From CAYNRE01 sp964399535 (GTDB taxonomy: Bacteria; Planctomycetota; Planctomycetia; Pirellulales; CAYNRE01), in the NCBI GenBank assembly GCA_964399535.1, contig CAYNRE010000005.1, forward strand, positions 558,001 to 622,000: a stretch of 64,000 nt of DNA. Direction: 5' to 3'. The first letter of the stretch is position 1, and the number at the start of each line of letters is the position of its first letter. Shown piece after piece: positions 47,989 through 57,419 of this stretch. Made by a program: the position numbers and the translations under genes. The notes beneath the pieces are model-generated. The model ran no database searches. It saw nothing but the letters and a program-made list of their open reading frames with translations, and was not told the DNA's origin.

Positions 47989-48849
47989 TCAGCCCTGGAT
48001 GACCGGGTTCACCAGAGCGCCAATTCCCGGAATGCGGATCTCCACTTCGTCGCCCGGTTCGAGGGTGAACTTTCCCTCGGGCACGATGCCGGTGCCGGTC
48101 AGGAGAAAAGCGCCGCTGGGAAAGCGGTTTTCCCGCCCCAGCCAGTCGATCAGGTCGTGAAAGGTGCGGGCCATGCGATCGGTGCTCGTCTGACCGAAGA
48201 ACACGGTCAACTCACCGCGGCGAATCATCAACTCGATGGGCGATTCGTCGGCATCGGGCATCCACTCGGCCAGAGTAATCGCCGGGCCCAGCGCGCAGCA
48301 GGCGTCGTACACCTTGGCCTGGGGCAAGTACAGCGGGTTCTCGCCCTCGATGTCGCGCGAGCTCATGTCGTTGCCGATGGTGTAGCCCACCAGTTCGAGC
48401 CGGGAATTGAGCACGAGTGTCATCTCGGGCTCCGGAACGTTCCAAGCGGAATCGCGGCGAATCCGCACCGGCTGATCGGGCCCCACCACGCGGCTCGGGG
48501 TGGCCTTGAAGAACAGCTCGGGCCGGGGCGAATCGTATACCTGCTGGTAGCACCAGGCCCCACCGGTCGATTCGTCGATCCGCGCCGATTGGCTGCGGCG
48601 ATAGGTAACGCCGGCGGCCCAAACCTCTTGCTGGTCGATCGGCGCCAACAAGATCGCTTCCTCGCGGGGCACGGGCCGGGTATGGCGATCGAGCAGAAAC
48701 TCGACCGTGGCCGGGCGATCGTCGCTTTCCAGCACATCGGCCAGCGAGCGAAACTGCCCCCCGGTCAACGCCAGGGGAATGATCACCTCATCTTGCCAAA
48801 CACCCACCCGCGGCTCGCTGCCACCCTGGCGAAATCGCACAAGTTTCAT
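47989..48849 (-). CDS. Fumarylacetoacetate hydrolase-family protein
   Basis: A 286-aa protein of the FAH fold starting at ATG 48849 (MKLVRFRQGGS). Metal and catalytic motifs include PEPEMTLVLNSRLELVGYT with its acidic pair, GNDMSSRDIEGENPLYLPQ, and a late GTGIVPEGKFTLEPGDEVEI. The family hydrolyses or decarboxylates 2-oxo acids in aromatic and sugar catabolism. Which substrate applies is unknown. The wide loop around AWNVPEPEM follows the long-chain 2-keto-3-deoxy-L-fuconate/aryl-oxo-acid pattern only loosely. Confidence 0.88.
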   Translation of the reverse strand: MKLVRFRQGGSEPRVGVWQDEVIIPLALTGGQFRSLADVLESDDRPATVEFLLDRHTRPVPREEAILLAPIDQQEVWAAGVTYRRSQSARIDESTGGAWCYQQVYDSPRPELFFKATPSRVVGPDQPVRIRRDSAWNVPEPEMTLVLNSRLELVGYTIGNDMSSRDIEGENPLYLPQAKVYDACCALGPAITLAEWMPDADESPIELMIRRGELTVFFGQTSTDRMARTFHDLIDWLGRENRFPSGAFLLTGTGIVPEGKFTLEPGDEVEIRIPGIGALVNPVIQG

Positions 48850-48933
48850 CGGGGCTGGCTCTCCTGGAACCTGGGGGCGGTGCACGGCGACGGCGGGCGC
48901 GGGCCGAGTTGGCGGGATCGTGCTCCCAATTCT

Positions 48934-49944
48934 TCAGCGTGGCGAGGGTTTCGACAAGGGCCGAAACGCGCGGATCTCGGCGAGCGTACCCGCCAAATCG
49001 GCCGGCAGGGGAGCAACCAATTCCAACGGCTGCCCGGTTTTCGGGTGATTCAGCCGCAACCGCGCCGCATGCAGCGCCTGGCGAGCCAAGAGCACCGTTT
49101 CATCATTCGGGTCGCCGCGCACTTCACCCCGCGTGAGCTGGGGGCGCCCGCCGTACTGGGCATCGCACAACACGGGGCACCCCAAGTGCGCCAGGTGCAC
49201 GCGAATCTGATGCGTGCGGCCGGTTTCGGGCACGATGCGAACCGCCGCGTAGCCGGAGAACCGCTCGGTCACTTCGTAGAAGCTGCGGGCAGGCCGGCTG
49301 CGGGGGTCGTCGCGGCGAATCGCCATTTTTTCGCGCTGGCGAGGATGGAAACCAATGGGTTCGTCGACGTAGTCGCGGTCGCGGTCGGGGCGCCCGCTAA
49401 CCAGGGCGAAGTATTCCTTTTCCACCGTGCGGTCTTGCCACTGTTGGGCCAAGGCATGGTGCGCTTGGTCGTGTTTGGCCACCACGATGACACCGCTGGT
49501 GTCGCGGTCGAGCCGGTGCACCACGCCGGGGCGCGAAGGCCCACCCACCTGGCTGAGCGTGTCGAAGTGCCACTGCAGGGCCGCCGTGAGCGTGCCCTTC
49601 CAGTGCCCCCGCGCCGGGTGGACCACCATGCCCGGCGGCTTGTCGACCGCCACCATCCAATCGTCTTCGTAAAGGATCGAAAGCGGAATCTCTTCCGCCG
49701 CATGGATGGCCCGGGCCAGCTCCGGCATGCGCACCACCACCACCCGTTGGCCCGGCACCAGGCGGTGCGAGGCCTTGGTGCGGTGCCCGTCGACCGTAAC
49801 GCCGTTGGCGTTGATTAACTCCCGCAGCTTCACCCGGCTGTGACCGCGCAATTGCTCGGCCAAGAACCAGTCGAGCCGCCAGCCGGCATGCTCTTGGGAA
49901 ACGACGAGCTCGACCGCCTCGCCCGGCGGGATCCCTCTGGCCAT
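48934..49944 (-). CDS. RluD-type pseudouridine synthase
   Basis: A 336-aa protein of the RluA/RluD family. An N-terminal S4 RNA-binding domain (WRLDWFLAEQLRGHSRVKLR, residues about 20-85) precedes the catalytic domain. The active-site Asp is in PGVVHRLDRDTSGVIVVAK. GRTHQIRVHLAHLGCPVLCD is the conserved late motif. The start is ATG 49944, after which the S4 domain begins. Likely acts on 23S rRNA or tRNA. It lies 84 bp upstream of the FAH gene on the same strand. Confidence 0.95.
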   Translation of the reverse strand: MARGIPPGEAVELVVSQEHAGWRLDWFLAEQLRGHSRVKLRELINANGVTVDGHRTKASHRLVPGQRVVVVRMPELARAIHAAEEIPLSILYEDDWMVAVDKPPGMVVHPARGHWKGTLTAALQWHFDTLSQVGGPSRPGVVHRLDRDTSGVIVVAKHDQAHHALAQQWQDRTVEKEYFALVSGRPDRDRDYVDEPIGFHPRQREKMAIRRDDPRSRPARSFYEVTERFSGYAAVRIVPETGRTHQIRVHLAHLGCPVLCDAQYGGRPQLTRGEVRGDPNDETVLLARQALHAARLRLNHPKTGQPLELVAPLPADLAGTLAEIRAFRPLSKPSPR

Positions 49945-50098
49945 ACGCACCACTCCCCGCGGGGCGGCAATTGTCGCGAGAGCCGCGGCCGTCGACGACG
50001 CTAGAAAGCCTCGGCCCCGCCCACCCGGCAGGTGGCGGACGGCGGCTGTCGAGCGCCGGCGTCTGGGGGGCGAGGCGACGAATCGCCGCCGGTCGCCG

Positions 50099-50977
50099 CT
50101 ACGGAGTTGGCTCGCTCGCGGCGTCGGCTGGCTGGCCCTCGTTGGAATCGCTGGCATCGCCGGCCGAGTCACCGGTAGCGCCGCCGGATTCGCTGGCTTC
50201 GGCTTCCGCGCCCCCGCCTAGATCCAGAGCAGGCCCCTCTCCGCCCGGCCCGTCGGTCTCTGGCTCGCTGCCGCCCGGAAACAGCGAGGTTGGGTCGTCG
50301 GGCAGGCTCTCGAAGTCGAAGGGCGGCTGTTGCCCGGGAGATCCTAGTTCCGTCTGGCTCGCCGGCTGCGGATTCTGGGTGGCAAACCAATCGTAAAACT
50401 CGCGGGTGCTTTGCCGCTGGAGGTCGGCGATGCGGCCGCGGGCGGATTCGGCAAACAGCCCCTCGGGATAGTCGGCGACCAGCTTTTCGTACTGCTGGCG
50501 GGCATCGTCCAAGCGGTTGAGCGATTCGTAGGCGCGCCCCAAACCGATCAGGGCCCGCTGCTGAATCAGCGGGTCGCTCGAGGCCTGGCCCACCTCGGTG
50601 TAATTCGTTTCGGCGCTGCGCAGTTCGTCGAGCGCGGCGGGGCGGTTGCTGAAGAGCAGGTCGACCCCCTCGGCGGCTTGCATATCGGCCAAGCGAAGCT
50701 GGGCCCAAGTGGCCACCTCGGTGCCCGAGTAGTTCGACATGACCTCGCTCAACTGCTCGGTCTTCATCGAATTGAGGGCCGCGAAGTACTCATTCCAGCC
50801 GTCGCGCCGGATGCGTGCCGAGCGCTGATTGTATACCCCCCAGGCCAAGAGCACCGCGGCCACGGCCAGGACACCCGCCAAGAGCGTCCGGCTATAGGGT
50901 TGAATCCGCTCGACCGACTCGCCCAGCCAATTGGCCAGCGAGTTTTCCTCCAGCTCGTGGCGTCGCTCCGTCTTCAT
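50099..50977 (-). CDS. Single-pass membrane protein with TPR-like repeats and acidic tail
   Basis: A 292-aa protein from ATG 50977. A membrane helix lies at residues about 33-52 (TLLAGVLAVAAVLLAWGVYN). TPR-like helices follow (ALIGLGRAYESLNRLDDARQ, QQYEKLVADYPEGLFAESAR). The C-terminal 80 residues are Gly/Asp/Glu/Ser-rich and disordered. It resembles YfgM/BamD-like periplasmic scaffolds by architecture only. The TPR region probably faces the outside. It is divergent from the helicase gene. Confidence 0.82.
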   Translation of the reverse strand: MKTERRHELEENSLANWLGESVERIQPYSRTLLAGVLAVAAVLLAWGVYNQRSARIRRDGWNEYFAALNSMKTEQLSEVMSNYSGTEVATWAQLRLADMQAAEGVDLLFSNRPAALDELRSAETNYTEVGQASSDPLIQQRALIGLGRAYESLNRLDDARQQYEKLVADYPEGLFAESARGRIADLQRQSTREFYDWFATQNPQPASQTELGSPGQQPPFDFESLPDDPTSLFPGGSEPETDGPGGEGPALDLGGGAEAEASESGGATGDSAGDASDSNEGQPADAASEPTP

Positions 50978-51280
50978 AACGATCCTGTGCCCGGGCGAAT
51001 CTCCCGGTCGACGTGGAATGGCCCGCCCCGCGTTCGCTATTCCCCCTGGCGATGCACGTTTTCGCAGGCCCGGCAAGACAAGCGGGCGAGTATAGAACTG
51101 TTGACCGAAGGTCGTCAAGCTCGGCAACTTAGGTTCGAGCGGCCCCTGCCCTGGGAACCCTCCGAGCGGTACGGGTGGTGCTTGTCGATCCTCCGGGCGA
51201 CCACTACGATCGCCCTGGCGAGCGGAACCTGGGTCCGCCGCGCGGCGGGCCAGGATTCGGGTCGGACGATCGGCACCCCC
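50978..51280. other. Divergent promoter region for the TPR and helicase genes
   Basis: 303 bp between two divergent starts. TATAGAACTGTTGACC around 51093-51108 includes a TATAGA and a TTGACC, usable in either direction, but spacing does not give an obvious pair. I see no SOS-type operator for the helicase. No gene is supported. Confidence 0.4.
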
Positions 51281-53461
51281 ATGGACGGCAAACTCAATTC
51301 CGCGCAGCGACAAGCCGTCGAGACGCTCTCGGGGCCGCTGTTGGTATTGGCCGGGGCCGGCACGGGAAAAACCCGGGTGGTCACGGTCCGGATCGCGCGG
51401 CTGATTCAATCGGGTATCCGCCCCTCGCGCATTCTAGCGGTCACCTTTACCAACAAGGCCGCCAGCGAAATGCAGCAGCGGGCCGCCGCCCTGTTGGGAA
51501 AACGGCTCCGCGACAAGCCCGAGATCTCCACCTTTCACTCGCTCTGCGTGCGGATGCTGCGGCGCCATATCCGCCGGCTGGGTTACCCGAGTGAGTTCGC
51601 CATATACGATCGGGGGGACCAAGAGGGTTTGGCCCGGGCGGCCCTGCGCGAGTTGAAGGTGGGGCAGGAAAGCCTCCGCCCCGGCGACCTGCTCGCGCAG
51701 ATCAGCGGTTGGAAATCGGCCGCCATTTCGCCGGCCACGGCGGGCTCGGTCGCGGCCAGCGACAAGCAACATCTGGCCGCCGCCGCTTACCGCCGGTATC
51801 AGAGGGCCTTGAAGGCCGCGGGGGCCGTCGATTTCGACGACCTGCTGCTGCTCAGCGAGCAGTTGCTCCGCGAATTCCCCGAGGTCCGCCGGGCCGAAGC
51901 CGGCCGGTTCGATCACCTGCTCGTCGACGAATACCAGGACACCAACGGCAGCCAGTACCGCATCGTACGCGCCTTGGCCGAAGGGCACCGCAATCTGTGC
52001 GTCGTGGGAGACGACGACCAGTCGATCTACGGCTGGCGCGGCGCCGAGGTCACCCACATCCTGAGCTTTCAGCGCGATTGGCCCGATGCCCAGGTGGTGC
52101 GGCTGGAAGAGAATTACCGCTCGCGGGCCCCCATCATCCAGGCGGCCAACAGGCTCATTGCCTTCAATCGCCAGCGCCACGCCAAGGTGTTGCGACCGTT
52201 TCGCGAAGGGGGCGAACCCCCGCGGATCCAGGTGTTTGGCGACGAAATCGCCGAGGCCGAACAAGTGGTGCGCGACGCCCAGTCGCTGATTGCCGCCGGT
52301 AAGGCGCAGCCCCGCGACGTGGCCATTTTGTGCCGCACCAACGAACAGCCGCGGGCTTTCGAAACCGAACTGCGCCGGGCCCGGCTGCCTTATGTGCTGG
52401 TCGGCGGCCAATCGTTCTTCGATCGCCGCGAGATCAAAGACATCATGGCCTACCTAAAGCTACTGGTGCGGCCCCAGGAGGAAACCGCCCTGCTGCGGAT
52501 CATCAACCGGCCGGCCCGGGGCATCGGTCAGTCGACGGTCGAATCGCTGATGGCCGACGCCGTGGCCACGGGCAAGACCGTCTGGGAGATCTTGCCCGAC
52601 GCCGGGCCCCGGTTGGGTCTGGCCGACCGGGCCGTGGCCGCCATCGACGCGTTTCGCCGCCTGGTCGACGGGTTTCGTAGCCGGGTGGGGCGCGGTTCGC
52701 TGGCCACGCTGGCGCGCGAACTGGTCGAAGCGATCGGTTACCGCCGCGAGTTGGAACGTGAGGTAAAAGACCCGGGCGAGCTGATGGCTCGCTGGAATGC
52801 GGTCGAAGAAGTGGTCAACTCGCTGGCTTCCTACGAATCGCGCTCTCCGAGGCCCGACTTGAACGAGTTTCTCAACGACCTGGCCCTGGCGGGCCGAGAC
52901 GACGGAAGCGACAAGGAGGAGCAGCTCGAGCGCAACGCGATTGTGTTGATGACGCTACACAGCGCCAAAGGGCTGGAGTTTCCTCACGTGTACCTGGTCG
53001 GCATGGAGGAAGGCATTCTGCCCCACCAACGTTCGTTGGAAATGGCCGACTCCGCGATCGACGAAGAGCGGCGGCTGTGCTACGTCGGCGTTACGCGGGC
53101 ACGCGAACGCCTGACCTTATCGCTGGCGCTAACCCGGATGAAGTGGGGCAAGCCACGCGGCACCGCCCCCAGCCGGTTTCTCTTCGAGTTGGCCGGAGAG
53201 GCCCAGCACCCCGAACTGGAGCTGGCCCGCCAGCGAGCCGAGGCCCAGCGCCGACAAGCCCCGCCGGGCGCGGGCAGTTCGGCATTTGGCAACCAGAGGC
53301 GCCCCGTGGCGGGCAAGCCCGCGGGCCGACCGAGCGGGGGGGCGGGGCGGCCTTCGGCGGCCGGCGGCGGCCGAGCGCGGCCCGCGACCACCGGCGGGCG
53401 CGGAGCGCGTTCGGGGCCTCCGCGAAACGGCCCCCCGCGCCGGCGACCGGGGACTAGCTAA
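51281..53461 (+). CDS. pcrA: ATP-dependent DNA helicase, UvrD/PcrA/Rep type
   Basis: Superfamily 1A 3'-5' helicase of 726 aa, starting at ATG 51281 (MDGKLNSAQRQAVETL). Motifs in order: Q motif LNSAQRQAV, Walker A GAGTGKT, TxGx AVTFTNKAASEM, II DEYQDTN, III GDDDQSIYGWRGA, IV RLEENYRS, V MTLHSAKGLEFPHVYLVGMEEG, and VI CYVGVTRARERL. It unwinds DNA in excision and mismatch repair or replication restart. The last 70 residues (from about 655) are Gly/Pro/Arg-rich with RGG-like runs, an unusual basic tail. Its stop overlaps the stop of a converging orphan gene. Confidence 0.95.
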   Translation: MDGKLNSAQRQAVETLSGPLLVLAGAGTGKTRVVTVRIARLIQSGIRPSRILAVTFTNKAASEMQQRAAALLGKRLRDKPEISTFHSLCVRMLRRHIRRLGYPSEFAIYDRGDQEGLARAALRELKVGQESLRPGDLLAQISGWKSAAISPATAGSVAASDKQHLAAAAYRRYQRALKAAGAVDFDDLLLLSEQLLREFPEVRRAEAGRFDHLLVDEYQDTNGSQYRIVRALAEGHRNLCVVGDDDQSIYGWRGAEVTHILSFQRDWPDAQVVRLEENYRSRAPIIQAANRLIAFNRQRHAKVLRPFREGGEPPRIQVFGDEIAEAEQVVRDAQSLIAAGKAQPRDVAILCRTNEQPRAFETELRRARLPYVLVGGQSFFDRREIKDIMAYLKLLVRPQEETALLRIINRPARGIGQSTVESLMADAVATGKTVWEILPDAGPRLGLADRAVAAIDAFRRLVDGFRSRVGRGSLATLARELVEAIGYRRELEREVKDPGELMARWNAVEEVVNSLASYESRSPRPDLNEFLNDLALAGRDDGSDKEEQLERNAIVLMTLHSAKGLEFPHVYLVGMEEGILPHQRSLEMADSAIDEERRLCYVGVTRARERLTLSLALTRMKWGKPRGTAPSRFLFELAGEAQHPELELARQRAEAQRRQAPPGAGSSAFGNQRRPVAGKPAGRPSGGAGRPSAAGGGRARPATTGGRGARSGPPRNGPPRRRPGTS

Positions 53462-53820
53462 ACCCAGACGTCGATCCGCTCGTCGCAGTCGGCCGGCGCG
53501 ACCAACACCGACTCGCCACAACCGAGCACCAGCGGCGTCCCCAGAATGTCGCCCCGGGCCAGCCGCTCCACGAGCAGCGTCTTGGCCACCGGTCGTTCGA
53601 CAATGTTGCCCTCGCGGCACAATTCCGGACGCAGGTCGCGCGAAGAGGCTCGCAGCGTACGACCACGACAGCCGCAAAGGCTCAGATTCACGCGGCACCC
53701 GGGCGAGGGCACCAGGCGGTAAACCAACCCTAGCCGGGCCGTGGGAGTGCGGCGAATTCTCTGGAGGATCAACCCCAGCAAGGGGGCCGCCTGCATCGGT
53801 CGGACAGGGGCCACGGCCAT
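53458..53820 (-). CDS. Hypothetical protein overlapping the helicase stop codon, about 120 aa
   Basis: I do not recognise this protein. From ATG 53820 it is basic and has three closely spaced Cys residues (CRVNLSLCGCRG) and later LCREGN and LGCGES. It lacks a signal peptide. It converges on the helicase, the two stop codons overlapping by four bases. The composition is not as GC-driven as a random frame, and SVLVAPADCDERIDVWV at the C-terminus reads like a real strand. A longer frame from 53892 is possible but has no good start. Confidence 0.55.
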   Translation of the reverse strand: MAVAPVRPMQAAPLLGLILQRIRRTPTARLGLVYRLVPSPGCRVNLSLCGCRGRTLRASSRDLRPELCREGNIVERPVAKTLLVERLARGDILGTPLVLGCGESVLVAPADCDERIDVWV

Positions 53821-54064
53821 CGGGGAACTCCTCCGGCAAAACAGGCTTCTCCCCGGAAACGTTTTCCCGAGGATTCTGAAACGCTGCTCCACGCAAAGCG
53901 GGGGCCAAGGCCGGGTACCTCGGCCGACCGCCGCTCACATAACCCCATGGCAGCGATGGCGTTACCATCGTAAGCCCTGGCCTGACGCCAAGGCCGAAGC
54001 GGTCCCGCGTATGTTGCCTGGAGGCGACCTGCTCCACGGCAACGTGGCGGTTTTGCCACCTGTT

Positions 54065-54094
54065 TTGTCAGCCAGGGGCCGGGGCGCCTATACT
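54065..54094 (+). promoter_or_regulatory. Candidate sigma-70-like promoter of the carotenoid oxygenase gene
   Basis: TTGTCA (54065-54070), 18 bp spacer, TATACT (54089-54094), ending 65 bp before the ATG at 54160. It is the best -35/-10 pair I see in the window. Confidence 0.55.
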
Positions 54095-54159
54095 CGACGA
54101 CCAGCGCTGACCAAGATTTCCGACGTCGCGGACATCAGCCCCACTGGGTTTCACCTGCC

Positions 54160-55680
54160 ATGAAAATCTCGCGTCGCCAGTGGATCCAGACGGCCGCCAT
54201 GACCATGGGTGGCTGGTCGTACCTGGGCAGCCGGCTGGCGCAGGCTCAGCCGGCCAGCGATTCCCCCGCCCGACCGCGAAGCCCCTTCCTCGAGGGCAAT
54301 TTCGCGCCGGTCCATGAAGAGATTACCGCCGACTCGCTCTCGGTCGTGGGCCAGATTCCCGATGCGCTGCGGGGCATGTTCGTCCGCAATGGGCCGAACC
54401 CCCAGTTCACGCCGCCAGGCAACTACCACTGGTTCGACGGCGATGGCATGCTGCACGGCGTGCACCTGGTCGATGGCCGGGCCAGTTACCGCAATCGCTG
54501 GGTCCGCACGGCCGGGTTCGTGGAAGAAGCCGCGGCCGGCCGCGCCCTTTGGGGCGGGCTTTCCGATCCGCCCGATTTGAACAAGATTCTGTCGGGCAAG
54601 CCCCCCTTTAAGAACGCGGCCAATACGGCCCTGGTTTGGCACGATGGCCGGCTGCTGTGCCTGTGGGAAGGGGGCGAGCCGTACCAGGTCGAACTGCCCG
54701 GCTTGGGCACCGTGGGCCCCTACGATTACCAGGGTAGGTTGCACCACCCCTTCACGGCCCATCCCAAGGTGGACCCCGTGACCGGCGAGATGTTGCTGTT
54801 CGGCTACTCGGCGCTCACCCCGTTTGTGCAGTACAGCGTGGTCAACCCGGCCGGCGAACTGGTCAGCACCGAGGCGGTGAGGCTGCCGCGGCCGGTGATG
54901 ATGCACGATTTCGCCGTGACCGAGCGGTACTCGCTGTTTCTCGACCTGCCGGCCACGTTCAACCTGGCCCGCGTGGGGCGCGGCGAACCCATTCTGAAAT
55001 ACGAGCCGCAATTCGGGGCCCGCGTGGGAATTCTACCCCGGCACGGACAAGGCTCGGACGTCCGCTGGTTCGAGATCGATCCTTGCTTCGTGTTTCATAC
55101 GCTCAATGCCTGGGACTCGGGCGACGAGGTGACGCTGGTGGCCTGCCGGATGCCGGAGTACCCCGACATTTTGAGCACGGGCCCCGCGCCGGCCGATTCG
55201 TCGGCCAACCCGCTGCCTGGCCTCACTCGGCTGCACCGTTGGCAATTCAATCTCTCGACGGGCAAAACCCAGGAACAGCCGCTGGCGGAAACGGCCTGTG
55301 AGTTTCCCCGAGTGAACGACAGCCAGTTGGGTAGAGCGACCCGGTTCGGCTACGCCATGGACCTGGCCAGCGGCGGCCTGGCCAAGTTCGACTTGCTGTC
55401 GGGCCAGGTCGCTCGGCACAGCTACGGCCCCGGCCGCCAGGGGGGCGAGGGGGTGTTCGTCGCTCGTCCCGGCGCTACGGCCGAAGACGACGGCTGGCTG
55501 CTCAACTACGTGTTCGATCAGGCCCAGGGACAGAGCGAGTTGGTCATTGTCGATGCCCGCTGGCTCGAGTCTCCGCCGGTGGCCCGCGTGCGGCTGCCGG
55601 TGCGGGTACCGTATGGATTTCATGGTGCCTGGGTCAGCGAAGCGCAGCTCGCCAGCCAAAAGGTGGCCGAAGCCGCTTGA
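54160..55680 (+). CDS. Carotenoid oxygenase-family protein
   Basis: A 506-aa member of the carotenoid cleavage dioxygenase/retinal pigment epithelium 65 superfamily. It begins with a twin-arginine-like leader (SRRQWIQTAAMTMGGWSYLG). The beta-propeller iron site uses four His, matching HPFTAHPKVDP, VMMHDFAVTERY, FHTLNAWD and PYGFHGAWV. FVRNGPNPQF and HWFDGDGMLHG are classical family blocks. It may cleave carotenoids, or stilbenoid-type alkenes as related bacterial enzymes do. It has its own promoter and stands alone before a GDPD gene. Confidence 0.92.
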   Translation: MKISRRQWIQTAAMTMGGWSYLGSRLAQAQPASDSPARPRSPFLEGNFAPVHEEITADSLSVVGQIPDALRGMFVRNGPNPQFTPPGNYHWFDGDGMLHGVHLVDGRASYRNRWVRTAGFVEEAAAGRALWGGLSDPPDLNKILSGKPPFKNAANTALVWHDGRLLCLWEGGEPYQVELPGLGTVGPYDYQGRLHHPFTAHPKVDPVTGEMLLFGYSALTPFVQYSVVNPAGELVSTEAVRLPRPVMMHDFAVTERYSLFLDLPATFNLARVGRGEPILKYEPQFGARVGILPRHGQGSDVRWFEIDPCFVFHTLNAWDSGDEVTLVACRMPEYPDILSTGPAPADSSANPLPGLTRLHRWQFNLSTGKTQEQPLAETACEFPRVNDSQLGRATRFGYAMDLASGGLAKFDLLSGQVARHSYGPGRQGGEGVFVARPGATAEDDGWLLNYVFDQAQGQSELVIVDARWLESPPVARVRLPVRVPYGFHGAWVSEAQLASQKVAEAA

Positions 55681-55753
55681 TGCATTCGGCGGGCCGCGCG
55701 GCCTTCGCCCCTGGGAGGAAAGGGGCATTGGCACCTAGGGAAGGGTATTTATC

Positions 55754-56425
55754 GTGCTGGTGTTGAGTCATCGTGGCGAACATCGCCAACTTCCGGAAAA
55801 CACGCTCTCGGCCTTCGCGGCCGCCGTCGATCAGGGCATCGACGGGATCGAAACCGACATCCGCCTCTTGGCCGACGGCCAACTGGCCCTGTTTCACGAC
55901 AGCCACGTACCCGACGGCCGGGCCGTGGCCGGCCTCTCGCTTCCCGAGCTACGCGCGGCCACGGGCCGGGTGGTGCCGCTGTTGGCCGAGGCGCTCGAGC
56001 GATGGCCGGAAATTCTCTGGAACCTGGAGATTAAAGCGGTCGAGGCGGTCGAACCGCTGCTGAAGTTGCTCGGCGGCGTAAAACTGCGGCGCCGGCCCAT
56101 GATCAGCTCGTTTTGGCACCAGGTAATCGCCCAGGTAAGCGAACACAACGACCTGGACGTGGCCTACCTGGTCGCCCACCGGCCGGCCGATATTCGCCGC
56201 GACGTGGCCCCCTGGTGGCCAGCCACGCGGGCACAGCGGGTCGTGGTCTGGAAGAGCGAGTTTATCGACGAGGAAACCATCGCCACGGCCAAACACCTGG
56301 GAATCGCCAACTGGGTGTTCGGGCTGTATACCCTGGAAGAACACCGCCACGCGGCCCAGTGGGGGGCCGATGCCCTGATTACGGACCGCATCGATTGGGG
56401 ATTCGCCTGGCGCCGCGCGGGTTGA
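55754..56425 (+). CDS. Glycerophosphodiester phosphodiesterase-family protein
   Basis: A 223-aa TIM-barrel phosphodiesterase from GTG 55754. The family motifs are intact: SHRGEHRQLPENTLSAF with catalytic His and Glu-Asn-Thr, then IETDIRLLADGQLALFHDS carrying the metal-binding Glu-x-Asp and second His. Late GADALITDRID is the standard C-terminal strand. It hydrolyses glycerophosphodiesters to glycerol 3-phosphate and an alcohol. No signal peptide is present, so it is cytoplasmic. It lies 74 bp after the carotenoid oxygenase. Confidence 0.93.
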   Translation: MLVLSHRGEHRQLPENTLSAFAAAVDQGIDGIETDIRLLADGQLALFHDSHVPDGRAVAGLSLPELRAATGRVVPLLAEALERWPEILWNLEIKAVEAVEPLLKLLGGVKLRRRPMISSFWHQVIAQVSEHNDLDVAYLVAHRPADIRRDVAPWWPATRAQRVVVWKSEFIDEETIATAKHLGIANWVFGLYTLEEHRHAAQWGADALITDRIDWGFAWRRAG

Positions 56426-56456
56426 GGCCCCCCCAGTTCTAGCCGCTCGCCGCTGG

Positions 56457-57086
56457 CTACACGGACTCGATGAACATGCCGCGCCGAAGGCGTTCCTTGC
56501 GGCGGGCATCGTCCAGCTTGGCGGCGATTTCGCGAACCTGGTCGATGCCGTAAAGCAGCAGTCGCGGATCGGTGGTGTCGCTGGAGGAGATGCAGATGGT
56601 GCCGGTTCCCAGCAGGCGATCGACCACTCCCTGCTCGTAACCGATATCGTCGATGTCGATCATTTCGATCCGGTTGATTTGCCGCCGCAAGATGCCGGTT
56701 TCGTGAAAGAATCGCTGACTGGTGAGCCGGTAGGAAATGCTCAGCCGCCGGTAGGCCAGCAGCAGCACATGGTAGCCCCAGAGCAGCGCCAGGGCCCCGG
56801 CGATCGCGAGCCAGGCCCCCTGTTGATGAACCGTCAGCCCGACGGCGATGCCCGCCAGGGTGACCAGGCCGCAGAATACCCAGCTCGGAATCATCGCCTT
56901 GGGCGAATAGCCGCCGCGCCACAAATCCACTTCGGGGTCGTTGCGGCTCACGCGCGGGCCGGGGCGCGCGGGCCCCGCGCCCCCCGCCGGGCTATCGCCC
57001 CCGGGATTATTCGCCATGCGCTGGCCACACTGCGGACAATACGCGGCGCCAGCCGGCGCTTCGGTTCGGCATGCGGGGCATCGCAT
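56457..57086 (-). CDS. Zinc-ribbon membrane protein with bacterial PH (YdbS-like) domain
   Basis: A 209-aa protein from ATG 57086 (MRCPACRTEAP). An N-terminal zinc ribbon has CPAC and CPQC at residues 3-6 and 17-20. Two membrane helices follow (PSWVFCGLVTLAGIAVGL and WLAIAGALALLWGYHVLLLA). The C-terminal bPH2-like domain includes YRLTSQRFFHETGILRRQIN and GTGTICISSSDTTDPRLLL. Such proteins are widespread membrane-associated scaffolds without a defined function. It is divergent from nrdR. Confidence 0.88.
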   Translation of the reverse strand: MRCPACRTEAPAGAAYCPQCGQRMANNPGGDSPAGGAGPARPGPRVSRNDPEVDLWRGGYSPKAMIPSWVFCGLVTLAGIAVGLTVHQQGAWLAIAGALALLWGYHVLLLAYRRLSISYRLTSQRFFHETGILRRQINRIEMIDIDDIGYEQGVVDRLLGTGTICISSSDTTDPRLLLYGIDQVREIAAKLDDARRKERLRRGMFIESV

Positions 57087-57419
57087 CGACGGCTTTCCTG
57101 GCCAGGGGAGCGGTTTGGGGAGAAAGTCGCCCGGCGCATCGGGCAACTTTGCTCGCTGGGTTCTTGTTATTAGCTGGCCGATTATAAAGCTTGCGCGGAA
57201 ACAGCGTGAGCCGAGCAAAAAACCTTCTCGGGCGGCCGTAATTTTCAGTCACCGGCCCCCGCGCGCTGGATCCGCTGGCACCGCTGGCGCGGCGGCTTCG
57301 GTCCGCGCGAACCGTCCCCAGCGGTCGGCGAGTGATTCCGCCCGGCCGCAACCTGAATTATAGTAAAGTGCTGCCGATCGCGGCCGCAGTCCCTGCGCTC
57401 CCGCCGGAGATTCGCCTTC
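57087..57419. other. Divergent region upstream of nrdR
   Basis: 333 bp between two divergent starts. TATAGT at 57359-57364 is a candidate -10 for nrdR, and TATAAT at 57181-57186 on the minus strand is a candidate -10 for the PH-domain gene. Neither has a strong -35 at the correct distance. No gene is supported. Confidence 0.45.
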
